Below are positions 32,915 to 39,459 of a DNA stretch of 44,596 nucleotides, in pieces. The stretch comes from a candidate division CPR3 bacterium 4484_211. GTDB taxonomy: Bacteria > Patescibacteriota > 4484-211. The stretch lies in the NCBI GenBank assembly GCA_002084955.1, contig MZGJ01000003.1, forward strand, positions 1-44,596, in the 5' to 3' direction. A program made the position numbers and the translations under genes. The notes under the pieces were generated by a model. It saw nothing but the letters and a program-made list of their open reading frames with translations, was not told the DNA's origin and searched no databases. The first letter of the stretch is position 1; each line of letters starts with the position of its first letter.

Positions 32915-33062
32915 ACCCAATAAACTAATCAATCTATTTCCCAATTGTTGATGTTAATTGTTGATTGTTGATTGTTAATTGTTAATTGCTGATCGCCGAT
33001 CTACTCCCCTAAATCCTGGATTCTGTATTCTGACTTCTACCTTCTACATTCTGTCTCCTGTT
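32915..33062 (+). repeat. repeat family B, copy 2, upstream of ATPase gene 3
   Basis: Matches 31261-31416 over its length, with a different number and order of ATTGTTG/ATTGTTA heptamers. It fills most of the 388-nt gap 32773-33160. Just before it, TCCGCC-tat-GGCGGA (about 32892-32906) is a small inverted repeat. Confidence 0.85.
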
Positions 33063-33125
33063 TTCTATCTTCCCGCCACCTGCCTCTTACTTCCTTTTTT
33101 CTAATACCCAGGTGTCAACCAACAC

Positions 33126-33154
33126 TTGACAATTCTTGTGTCATTTTGTAAGCT
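33126..33154 (+). promoter_or_regulatory. promoter of ATPase gene 3 (leaderless)
   Basis: TTGACA (33126-33131), a 17-nt spacer and TAAGCT (33149-33154), 6 nt before the ATG at 33161. A leaderless mRNA is predicted. Confidence 0.65.
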
Positions 33155-33160
33155 AGTATC

Positions 33161-34342
33161 ATGAATTATCCAAGAAAGCTTCTTCCCATTCTACAAAAGC
33201 AGATTGATTCCAGGGAGATTATTGTGGTAACTGGTATGCGGCGGGTTGGTAAAACCACCCTTTTACAAATGCTCTTTAACGAAATCGAGAGTGAGAATAA
33301 AGTTTTCTTAGATCTGGAAAACCCCATCGAGCAAAAAATTTTTGAAGAAAAAAACTACCATAATATCTGGTCCAATTTACGGGAATATGGCATATCACCA
33401 GAGAAAAAAGCCTACCTTTTCCTGGATGAGATCCAGGCCATGCCGGAAATTGTCAAGGCCATAAAGTACCTTTATGACCACGATAATGTCAAGTTCTTCT
33501 GTACGGGCTCTAGTAGTTTCTATCTTAAAAATCTTTTTCCCGAAAGCCTGGCCGGTCGAAAATTCATTTTTGAACTATATCCCTTAGACTTTGAGGAGTT
33601 TCTAGTTTTTAAAAGCCAGCCAAGAGATTTTTACCATTCGTTTGCCGAGAAAGAGACAAATAAAAGCCTGGTTAGGCATGAAAAGGTTAAAGGCCTTTAT
33701 GAAGAGTACCTTAACTACGGTGGTTTCCCCGGTGTAGTGAGAGAAAAAGATTCTCGGAAAAAAAAGCTTAAACTTAACGACATTTTTAAGTCTTATTTTG
33801 AAAAGGACGTAAGAAACCTTGCCGATTTTAGAGAGATCAATGCTTTTCGCGACCTTATTTTACTTTTAATGCAAAGAGTCGGCTCAAAGCTGGATATTAC
33901 CAAGTTGTCTTCGGAAATAAGCGTCTCAAGAGAAACGGTCTATTCTTATCTTTCTTTTCTTGAAGGAACCTACTTTATCAGTTTGATATCGCCCTACACT
34001 TTGAGTGTGGACCGCGAAGTAAGCGGGACAAAAAAGGTCTATTTTTGTGACAGCGGTCTATTAAACCATCTGTCGCAGTTGACGCCGGGGCACCTATTTG
34101 AGAATTCTGTGTTTAACAGCCTGAGAAAATACGGGCATATCAATTACTACCAAAAAAGATCCGGAGCGGAGATTGATTTTATTATCAATAAAGACATCGC
34201 TCTTGAGGTTAAGACAAAAGGAACATTAAGAGATCTGCGGAAATTAAAGAAAATCTCCCAGTCGTTGAATTTAAGCGAGCATTATCTGATTAGTAAGGAT
34301 TTTGTCGGGGAGAAAGGTTTTTTACCAGCCACAGAGCTCTAG
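33161..34342 (+). CDS. AAA+ ATPase with DUF4143 domain, paralogue 3
   Basis: 393 residues, the shortest and most divergent. Walker A GMRRVGKTT (25-33), where the PRQ of the others is MRR; Walker B AYLFLDEIQAM; FFCTGSSSFYL; LAGRKFIFELYPLDFEEFL; YGGFPGVVRE; winged helix with KLSSEISVSRETVYSYLSFLEGTYF; C-terminus SGAEIDFII and ALEVKTKG (D...ExK). The GMRR(V/R)GKTT version is typical of a separate DUF4143 subfamily, so this copy may have come from a different source. It lies 209 nt before the antitoxin gene on the same strand. Confidence 0.85.
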   Translation: MNYPRKLLPILQKQIDSREIIVVTGMRRVGKTTLLQMLFNEIESENKVFLDLENPIEQKIFEEKNYHNIWSNLREYGISPEKKAYLFLDEIQAMPEIVKAIKYLYDHDNVKFFCTGSSSFYLKNLFPESLAGRKFIFELYPLDFEEFLVFKSQPRDFYHSFAEKETNKSLVRHEKVKGLYEEYLNYGGFPGVVREKDSRKKKLKLNDIFKSYFEKDVRNLADFREINAFRDLILLLMQRVGSKLDITKLSSEISVSRETVYSYLSFLEGTYFISLISPYTLSVDREVSGTKKVYFCDSGLLNHLSQLTPGHLFENSVFNSLRKYGHINYYQKRSGAEIDFIINKDIALEVKTKGTLRDLRKLKKISQSLNLSEHYLISKDFVGEKGFLPATEL

Positions 34343-34405
34343 TTTTTTTAAGCGAAAAAGCCCGAGAAGATAAACTTTTCTTCGCAAATCTCACAAAACA
34401 CCAAG

Positions 34406-34448
34406 TTCAATTTTCAATTTTTAATTTTTAATTTTCAATTTTTAAATT
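34406..34448. repeat. TTTTCAA/TTTTTAA low-complexity tract
   Basis: Tandem AATTTTCAATTTTTAATTTT-type octamers upstream of the antitoxin promoter, similar in style to family B but with different words. Gap 34343-34551 holds this tract and the promoter/operator. Confidence 0.5.
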
Positions 34449-34513
34449 CTTCACCAATCCCAAACCACCAAATTTATAACCGATCCCCGCTTCCCAACTT
34501 GAGATTTATCATC

Positions 34514-34552
34514 TTGACAGACCGACACCGTTGATGTAACATCATTACATCA
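34514..34552 (+). promoter_or_regulatory. promoter and operator palindrome of the toxin-antitoxin pair
   Basis: TTGACA (34514-34519), a 17-nt spacer and TAACAT (34537-34542), ATG at 34552. The perfect inverted repeat TGATGTAA (34532-34539)/TTACATCA (34545-34552) covers the -10 and start codon, a natural site for self-repression by the antitoxin. Expected transcription start is almost at the ATG. Confidence 0.7.
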
Positions 34553-34872
34553 TGGATAAGCAAGCTCAAATCATAAAATCAATTACAAAAGATAATAAAT
34601 ACTCTCTCAGAACACAGATCTCTCTCTCCGTAGCCCTGCGTAGAGCGGTTGATGCAAAAAGGAAATTATATGGCGAGACTCTGGCCGAGTACTTACGTAA
34701 AGCAATTTTAATGAGGCTGATGGCTGAGGAAACAGAGGAAAATGAACTGGCTATTTTAGCCAAGGCAGTCGTTGGTTCAGTTTCTAAAAATAGAGGCGGC
34801 TGGAAAAATATTAAAAATATTAATACTTGGCAAAAAAGGACCCGGCAAAAAGAAGGCTGTCATAGGAGTTAG
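34552..34872 (+). CDS. antitoxin of a VapBC-like pair
   Basis: 106 residues. The N-terminal half (about 15-55) could form a ribbon-helix-helix or short helical DNA-binding unit (SLRTQISLSVALRRAVDAKRKLYGETLAEYLRKAILMRLM), and the C-terminal half is charged, as expected for a toxin-neutralising tail. Its identity rests mainly on context: the next gene, 2 nt downstream, is a PIN-domain toxin, and a perfect palindrome overlaps its promoter. Length is at the high end for VapB. I see no closer family assignment. Confidence 0.65.
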   Translation: MDKQAQIIKSITKDNKYSLRTQISLSVALRRAVDAKRKLYGETLAEYLRKAILMRLMAEETEENELAILAKAVVGSVSKNRGGWKNIKNINTWQKRTRQKEGCHRS

Positions 34873-34874
34873 AG

Positions 34875-35261
34875 ATGTCAGAAAATTACCTTCTGGACAC
34901 CAACATTGTGCTTGAGGCCATTTGGGGTAAAGAACCTGTTGCCTCGAGAGTAGCCAGTTGGATCAAAAGAGGCCAAATTGTTCTTTCTCCAATTGTCGTT
35001 GCCGAGATTTATGCCAAGGCCAGTCAGGAAGAAAAAGAGAAGTTGGAGCTACTAATTGGTAAATTTGGAGTATTACCTATTGATGTCGTCACCGCGAGAA
35101 TTGCCGGTGACTATCGTCATCGCTTTCTAAGAAAGAAAAAGAAAGTTTTCTTAATGGATTGCCTTATCGCCGCCGCAGCTAAACTTTACAGTCTCACTCT
35201 AGTAACCCACAATACCTCGGATTACCCCATGACCGATATCAATATTTTAGATCCGCGGTAG
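34875..35261 (+). CDS. PIN-domain ribonuclease toxin (VapC-like)
   Basis: 128 residues. The conserved acidic residues of PIN nucleases are all visible: Asp8 in LLDTNIV, the Glu in VAEIYAKA, the Asp in FLMDCLIAAAAK, and the final Asp in THNTSDYP. VapC toxins cut tRNA or rRNA when the antitoxin is degraded. The ATG follows AGGAG at 6 nt and starts 2 nt after the antitoxin stop, so both are co-translated. RtcB, encoded in this window, could in principle repair some such cuts (speculation). Confidence 0.85.
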   Translation: MSENYLLDTNIVLEAIWGKEPVASRVASWIKRGQIVLSPIVVAEIYAKASQEEKEKLELLIGKFGVLPIDVVTARIAGDYRHRFLRKKKKVFLMDCLIAAAAKLYSLTLVTHNTSDYPMTDINILDPR

Positions 35262-35310
35262 CGATTGCGCGTGAGTTGGTAAACAGCCCGCATTACAATC
35301 TTACAAATAT

Positions 35311-35520
35311 TCATTTCTTTCTTCCTTTTTGTGAGCGGCGGCGCAGAAGGGTTAACTGCCGGGAAGAAGTAAATTTATAACTTACCGACTGCTTCTCCAT
35401 ATCCACTTCCACCTTAACCTCGTCTCCATCTTTAATCCCCAACACATTTCTAAAGACAGCCGGAATAACTACCACCAGTGAATTTCCTGCTTTAAAAACT
35501 TTTTGTTTTGTGGACGCCAT
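35311..35520 (-). CDS. SpoVT/AbrB-type DNA-binding protein (MazE-like)
   Basis: 69 residues. The first ~50 form a swapped-hairpin AbrB domain: VFKAGNSLVVVIPAVFRNVLGIKDGDEVKVEVD, with the GNSLVV(V/I)IP core of MazE/AbrB proteins. The C-terminus is a basic tail (LLRRRSQKGRKK). It begins 10 nt after the winged-helix gene upstream on the same strand, and lies back to back with the PIN toxin. As an antitoxin it has no obvious toxin; the upstream gene may be its partner, or it may regulate locally. Confidence 0.75.
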   Translation of the reverse strand: MASTKQKVFKAGNSLVVVIPAVFRNVLGIKDGDEVKVEVDMEKQSVSYKFTSSRQLTLLRRRSQKGRKK

Positions 35521-35530
35521 TGATGCAACC

Positions 35531-36133
35531 CTACGGACTCATGAGATTAAAACTTTGCTCATCCCCAATAAGCATAATCTGCGGCTGGGACAAAATCTTT
35601 AGAACAAAACTGTCTCTTCTTTTCTTGCGAAAGTTAAACTCCTCTACCGTCATCACCGAATAGTTTATCTGCCGACCATCTTCTTTTTCCGCAGTCTGAA
35701 TAAGCTCTTCCAGCAACCTTAACTTAACACGCCCCACAATCAACAAGTCCACCTGCCTTTCACTGGCCACTCTTCCTTCCACAAATGGCAGTGCCATCAT
35801 GGCGTACTTTATGCTTCCCAGCTCTTCCCGCCGCTCAATGATCCTTTTTCCCAGACGGGTAGTTTTAGCCACCAAGCGGATAATTTCCGGATAAAAAACA
35901 AACTCTTTTCTTGCCTTATAAAAAAGTCTGTTCCCCCGCTGCTTGCTTTTTAACAGGCCGACGGCAACCAACCGCCCCAGCTCGCGTCTGACCGCATTAA
36001 TCTCTTCTCCAATAATTCGGCAAATTTGCCGCACGTACAGCTCTTTATCCGAAAGAAGGAGAAGACCAAGAATTTTAATACGAACGCGCGAAGTAAATAG
36101 AGCCAGCAATTTTCTTTCCATATCTTTATGCAT
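35531..36133 (-). CDS. winged-helix regulator with degenerate nucleotidyltransferase-like domain
   Basis: 200 residues. Residues ~8-75 form an ArsR-like winged helix (FTSRVRIKILGLLLLSDKELYVRQICRIIGEEINAVRRELGRLVAVGLL). Residues ~105-190 resemble the MNT nucleotidyltransferase fold at QVDLLIVGRV, where active enzymes have GS-x-(n)-D-x-D-(L/I)-(L/I)V; the glycine-serine motif is not seen, so catalysis is unlikely. This wHTH plus NTase layout is known in archaea and CPR without settled function. It is followed by the AbrB-like gene after 10 nt, suggesting a two-gene unit. Confidence 0.65.
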   Translation of the reverse strand: MHKDMERKLLALFTSRVRIKILGLLLLSDKELYVRQICRIIGEEINAVRRELGRLVAVGLLKSKQRGNRLFYKARKEFVFYPEIIRLVAKTTRLGKRIIERREELGSIKYAMMALPFVEGRVASERQVDLLIVGRVKLRLLEELIQTAEKEDGRQINYSVMTVEEFNFRKKRRDSFVLKILSQPQIMLIGDEQSFNLMSP

Positions 36134-36224
36134 TCATCTGGTAATCGAGGTGTACTTCCATAGTCCGCCTACGGCCGGAACATAACGCCGCACTTTACTT
36201 GCAAGCAGCAGACTTTAGTCCGCA

Positions 36225-36461
36225 TTAGGTAAATTTGTAATAGCAGATTTCAGTCCGCGATCTGTGCGCGCAATAGGCCAAGCTTGCAACTCAGCGATAA
36301 AACAAGAGCCGCTCCTTGAAAAGGGCGAATCTGTAAAATGTCAAATTAAAAATGCCCAATGTCAAACCAAATCCAAATGACAATTTTCTAAATTCTAAAC
36401 ATGGGAAGGTTTTGGTCATTTAAATTCTGAATTTGTTTGTCATTTGGTGCTTGGTTATAGT
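36225..36461 (-). repeat. dispersed repeat family A, copy 3 (inverted)
   Basis: The reverse complement matches about 1972-2195 of copy 1: ATAACCAAGCACCAAATGAC, TTCCCATGTTTAG, ATTGGGCATTTTTAATTTG, TTTTATCGCTGA, CTTGGCCTATTG, GCGGACT. It stops at the end of the DUF3048 gene. The flanking 36170-36245 has short AGTCCGC/GCGGACT repeats. It fills the 335-nt gap 36134-36468. Confidence 0.8.
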
Positions 36462-36468
36462 CGTTCAT

Positions 36469-37707
36469 CTAATACACTATCTCCGACCCTGTAGGTGCGA
36501 CCATAATCCAGGTTCTTCCTCGGTTAAACTCAATTTCTTCCCCTTCGGCATTATAAAACTTGGTTCTAGATGCTCTGTCCGCTTTTCTCCAGACTCCGTT
36601 AACCGCTTCCCCGTCCAGAAAAATCACCGCTTCTCCCTCACCGATTGTCTGGTAAAGAATATGATTTAAAGAATCATTAGCCAGAGTCTGAACGGACAGT
36701 TCGATGACTACATTCTTAGCCCAAATCTGCTGTCCATCTTCTTCCAGCGCTTTTTCTCCACCATTTTCCCGAAGATAGCGATTCTCTTTTCGGTCATAAA
36801 TCCATTTGACCGAGTAGGCGTTCTCCCCCCACCCGTCCCAATTGAGAGAAATTTCCTGACTTTCTGGCCTCTGGTCCAAAGCTGTCTCGTCTTTATACTT
36901 CCACTTGTCAAAACTCAACATACCCAACCACCCTTTAGCTTCGGCCTTCTGCCACAACATCTTGGTGGAAGTAAATGCATTGTGCGGCGACCGGCGGCCA
37001 ACTACCCGCCAAAAATTTCTCCCCGAGGCCAGACCTAGACTTTTTACCCCGTAACGGGAGATATAGGCCAAAACATCGGACGCGGGCGCACTCTGCGGAT
37101 ACGGAGGGGCATAACCGATGTGCATCACCAAGGCATCTCCAAACTCGGCCAGCCAGTCTAAAAAATAGGTTCTTAGGGAACGCACCGGACCAATTTTTTC
37201 CGCCTCCCCCCTAAGATAAAAGAGCATAAAGCGGGTAATCCCCCCCTCGGCCAGACATTCGTAAACCAAATCCGCCCGATTAAGCCCGGCCGAAGGACGA
37301 GACGAAACATGATTTTCAACAATCACCGCCAATGGGCGGCGGGCGGTAATCTTGGTGTATTCCTCCGAAGTAATCAAGACGCCATCCAGAGGAGACTCTT
37401 TGTCTTTCAAGGTCTCCGGCGGATTAATCTCCACCGAAGTCAAATTTTCCCGCCTTGAAATCTTTCCCGCGGCACCGGACAGCGCCCCGGAGGGAGCGGC
37501 CAGATAAGCAACAAGAGCCACCAGACCCATCAAGAACAGGCCAATACCACTACCTGCTAAAATCCGCTGTCTTCTGTTAAGCCGTGATATCCAGAGTTTA
37601 ATTCGGCTGCACCTGTCTTTAACCGCCGATTTTAGGTTATCAAAACGGCTCAAATTTACCGTCTCAATAGTAATTTCCTGTTCCATAATAGGGATTAACT
37701 CATCCAT
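36469..37707 (-). CDS. membrane-anchored DUF3048 (YerB-like) protein
   Basis: About 412 residues from the ATG at 37707, which overlaps the stop of the DUF4446 gene by 8 nt; the tracked start lies deep in that gene. A cytoplasmic stretch of ~45 residues and one transmembrane helix (AGSGIGLFLMGLVALVAYLA) precede the extracytoplasmic part. The DUF3048 marks RRPLAVIVENH, RPSAGLNRADLVYE, GGITRFMLFYL, IGPVRSLRTYFLDWL and RRSPHNAFTST are plain, and a C-terminal domain ends GRTWIMVAP. YerB relatives are lipoproteins of unknown function; this one has a transmembrane anchor instead. Confidence 0.88.
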   Translation of the reverse strand: MDELIPIMEQEITIETVNLSRFDNLKSAVKDRCSRIKLWISRLNRRQRILAGSGIGLFLMGLVALVAYLAAPSGALSGAAGKISRRENLTSVEINPPETLKDKESPLDGVLITSEEYTKITARRPLAVIVENHVSSRPSAGLNRADLVYECLAEGGITRFMLFYLRGEAEKIGPVRSLRTYFLDWLAEFGDALVMHIGYAPPYPQSAPASDVLAYISRYGVKSLGLASGRNFWRVVGRRSPHNAFTSTKMLWQKAEAKGWLGMLSFDKWKYKDETALDQRPESQEISLNWDGWGENAYSVKWIYDRKENRYLRENGGEKALEEDGQQIWAKNVVIELSVQTLANDSLNHILYQTIGEGEAVIFLDGEAVNGVWRKADRASRTKFYNAEGEEIEFNRGRTWIMVAPTGSEIVY

Positions 37708-38224
37708 CAGCCTTCGCCTTTTGAGCTTTATCAATAGCCTCCTTCTCTTCCTGCGAAAATTCATATCCCGACGGCTTGCCTCCAGCCACCACCTTGGTAT
37801 AAATCCTCGTCCTCTCTCTCCCATGCAATGAACTTATCACCACTCCGTTGTTCTCCGCATCCAAAAGAGCAATTACAAAACTTTGATCACCGCCGGTGTC
37901 TTGGAAAGGATTAAATCTCACCACACCAATTTTTTGTACATGTTTAAGGCTATCTTTTTGCATCTTCTTAACCGCCGACTCCAGATCATTTAACTTAATC
38001 TGCACCACCCCCACACGGGAAATATGTTCTTGAAGAATATCTTTTAGATCATCTCCGGTGGTGGAGCCAAAAACACGCCGTATCAAAAGGCGGCTCTTGA
38101 CAACCCAAAAACTCAGCAAAACAAGCCAGAGAAATAAGAAGACAAGAACCAGCCCGCCAGCGGTGATTAGAGCTGTTGAAGAAATATCTGTAAGGTAGTT
38201 AATAACGCTGTTTAATCCTCCCAT
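37700..38224 (-). CDS. DUF4446 membrane protein
   Basis: 174 residues. One N-terminal transmembrane helix (about 18-42), a coiled-coil-like segment (LQEHISRVGVVQIKLNDLESAVKKMQKD), and a C-terminal domain with IGVVRFNPFQDTGGDQSFVIALLD and NGVVISSLHGRERTRIYTKVV, the DUF4446 signature. Function unknown; related proteins are found beside parB/chromosome genes in Firmicutes. It is coupled to the DUF3048 gene by overlap, and its ATG lies 11 nt past a near-perfect promoter. Confidence 0.88.
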   Translation of the reverse strand: MGGLNSVINYLTDISSTALITAGGLVLVFLFLWLVLLSFWVVKSRLLIRRVFGSTTGDDLKDILQEHISRVGVVQIKLNDLESAVKKMQKDSLKHVQKIGVVRFNPFQDTGGDQSFVIALLDAENNGVVISSLHGRERTRIYTKVVAGGKPSGYEFSQEEKEAIDKAQKAKADG

Positions 38225-38235
38225 TGAGTAATTTT

Positions 38236-38263
38236 ATTATACAAAGGACAATTCCTCTGTCAA
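38236..38263 (-). promoter_or_regulatory. promoter of the DUF4446-DUF3048 operon (leaderless)
   Basis: Minus strand: TTGACA (38263-38258), a 16-nt spacer and TATAAT (38241-38236), both perfect. ATG at 38224, so the leader is only about 5 nt. Confidence 0.85.
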
Positions 38264-38279
38264 TAGGGCAAGCCTCCAT

Positions 38280-38305
38280 CTAGAGCATCTAGAGAAAGGC
38301 TCTAG
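38280..38305. repeat. CTAGAGC/GCTCTAG inverted repeat
   Basis: Seven-base-pair stem (38280-38286/38299-38305) between the RRM gene and the DUF4446 promoter. It may end the RRM transcript, but no T-tract follows on the minus strand. Confidence 0.35.
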
Positions 38306-38345
38306 CAAAACTACCGCTTATTCTAATTAAGAACACCTAGAAACT

Positions 38346-38612
38346 TTAGTGAAAATTCCTGGGTTGGCGGGGACGGGCCTCGTTTACCGTTAACTTCCTG
38401 CCCATAAACTCTTTATCATTAAACATTTCAATAGCTTTCTTAGCTTCCTCTTCGTTTCCCATTTCCACAAAACCAAAACCCTTTGAACGGCCAGATTGCC
38501 TGTCTATAATAACCGTAGCACTGACAACTGTACCAGATTGACTAAATAATTCCGTTAGTTGGGCATCGGTTACACCATAATCTAAATTGCCGACATATAA
38601 TTTTGTACTCAC
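38346..38612 (-). CDS. single-RRM RNA-binding protein
   Basis: About 88 residues from the GTG at 38612, which follows AAAGGGGGTG at 6 nt; the tracked GTG lies within that site. One RRM: RNP2 LYVGNL, RNP1 KGFGFVEM, and the helix EEAKKAIEMFNDKEF, with a short arginine/proline tail. It binds single-stranded RNA; cyanobacterial and other bacterial RRM proteins of this size are often cold-induced. A putative extended -10 promoter about 270 nt upstream implies a long 5' leader, also typical of cold-shock genes. Confidence 0.92.
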   Translation of the reverse strand: MSTKLYVGNLDYGVTDAQLTELFSQSGTVVSATVIIDRQSGRSKGFGFVEMGNEEEAKKAIEMFNDKEFMGRKLTVNEARPRQPRNFH

Positions 38613-38870
38613 TTTTATCACCCCCTTTTCAATAATCCCGATGTAGCATCAGGAGAACTAATACGCCGCAGCCCTAGGCTAAGTTAAAAGCCAAAAGCCG
38701 GCACAATAATATCCGCCCATCAAACCAAGCCGCATCAATCTGACCAAAGTAAACCTAAATACTTTTCCATAATGTAAATTGGTCGCTGGAAGTTTCTTGG
38801 GATACCACTTGGAGACCTACGGAAACCGAACGGAGACCATCTGGAGCCCTAAAGAAATCTCTCCTCTCGC
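38613..38870 (-). promoter_or_regulatory. long 5' leader of the RRM gene
   Basis: About 258 nt of non-coding sequence between the predicted transcription start and the GTG. Near its 5' end it repeats GGTCTCC-like words (AGATGGTCTCC, GTAGGTCTCC). No clear terminator or riboswitch is recognised. A regulatory role in RNA folding is inference. Confidence 0.45.
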
Positions 38871-38876
38871 CAATAC

Positions 38877-38885
38877 ATTATAGCA
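38877..38885 (-). promoter_or_regulatory. extended -10 promoter of the RRM gene
   Basis: TGCTATAAT on the minus strand (38885-38877) is a perfect extended -10; no good -35 is present. It lies in the non-coding stretch 38622-39094, in which I see no other feature. Confidence 0.6.
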
Positions 38886-39094
38886 GGTATGTCCAAAAAA
38901 AGCGCATTTTTCAATCTATTTCTCTAATCCGGTCCCGATTTAGCGCCTGCCGTCTGAAACCTACCAAAAGCTGGTAACCTTCAGCGAATTGAGGCAAACC
39001 ATTACCCAAACGAGAATGTCCTTAAACATCAAATCAATTTCCGAATTTGGCATCAAGACCTGAGCAAAGACTGCAAAATTCCGGCTGCTCAAAA

Positions 39095-39430
39095 TCATCT
39101 GCAATCTTGCGGGCAATTCTCCTTGGTTTCCGGACACGGACAACCAACAGCCATACAAACCACCGCCTGACAAACTCCATCGCCGCAAAGATCTCTGCAT
39201 ACCGCCTCCGAAGGCCTAATCTCTTCCACAAAAATTCTGCCGTCAGGAGTCTTGCACTGCCTCGGATAAGACTCCATAACCGGGTAGCCGGCCGCCGCGC
39301 ATTCCTCAAAAGAACCTACCCACCTGATGCCGATAGTCGAACTAAATAAAACGCCAAGAATCACCACCCCTAACAACGCCAATAAGACAAAAATTATCAA
39401 AGTAACGGCGATAGTTTTCTTCTCCCTCAT
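39095..39430 (-). CDS. small exported or membrane-anchored Cys-rich protein
   Basis: 111 residues. An N-terminal hydrophobic helix (about 6-30, TLIIFVLLALLGVVILGV) acts as signal or anchor. The outer part contains FEECAAAGYPVMESYPRQC, a motif I know from many small exported CPR and archaeal proteins, then a Cys-rich C-terminus (CRDLCGDGVC, CPCPETKENCPQDC) with about ten cysteines. Disulfides or metal binding are likely. No function known. It lies about 30 nt downstream of tRNA-Arg on the same strand. Confidence 0.75.
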   Translation of the reverse strand: MREKKTIAVTLIIFVLLALLGVVILGVLFSSTIGIRWVGSFEECAAAGYPVMESYPRQCKTPDGRIFVEEIRPSEAVCRDLCGDGVCQAVVCMAVGCPCPETKENCPQDCR

Positions 39431-39459
39431 CCCTCATTAAGAATAATAAGCCAAAGTCA

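Noticed and set aside
31261-33062. Heptamer arrays considered as a CRISPR or clustered repeat array
   Set aside because: Units are 7 bp with no unique spacers and no cas genes; it is a slippage-type tandem tract.
34343-34400. Weak inverted repeat GCGAA...TTCGC after ATPase gene 3, as a terminator
   Set aside because: Stem interrupted and the T-run precedes rather than follows it.
29633-36133. Island considered as a prophage or plasmid insertion
   Set aside because: No integrase, capsid, replication or partition genes, and no flanking tRNA-derived direct repeats; only small accessory modules and short repeats.
37708-37824. N-terminal extension of the DUF3048 ORF (MGERGRGFIP...)
   Set aside because: It lies inside the DUF4446 gene and is arginine-rich out-of-frame translation; the ATG at 37707 with stop/start overlap is better.
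38961-39050. Minus-strand 29-codon frame (MPNSEIDLMFKDILVW...)
   Set aside because: Protein-like in appearance, but no ribosome-binding site or promoter, and shorter than can be judged; left unannotated.
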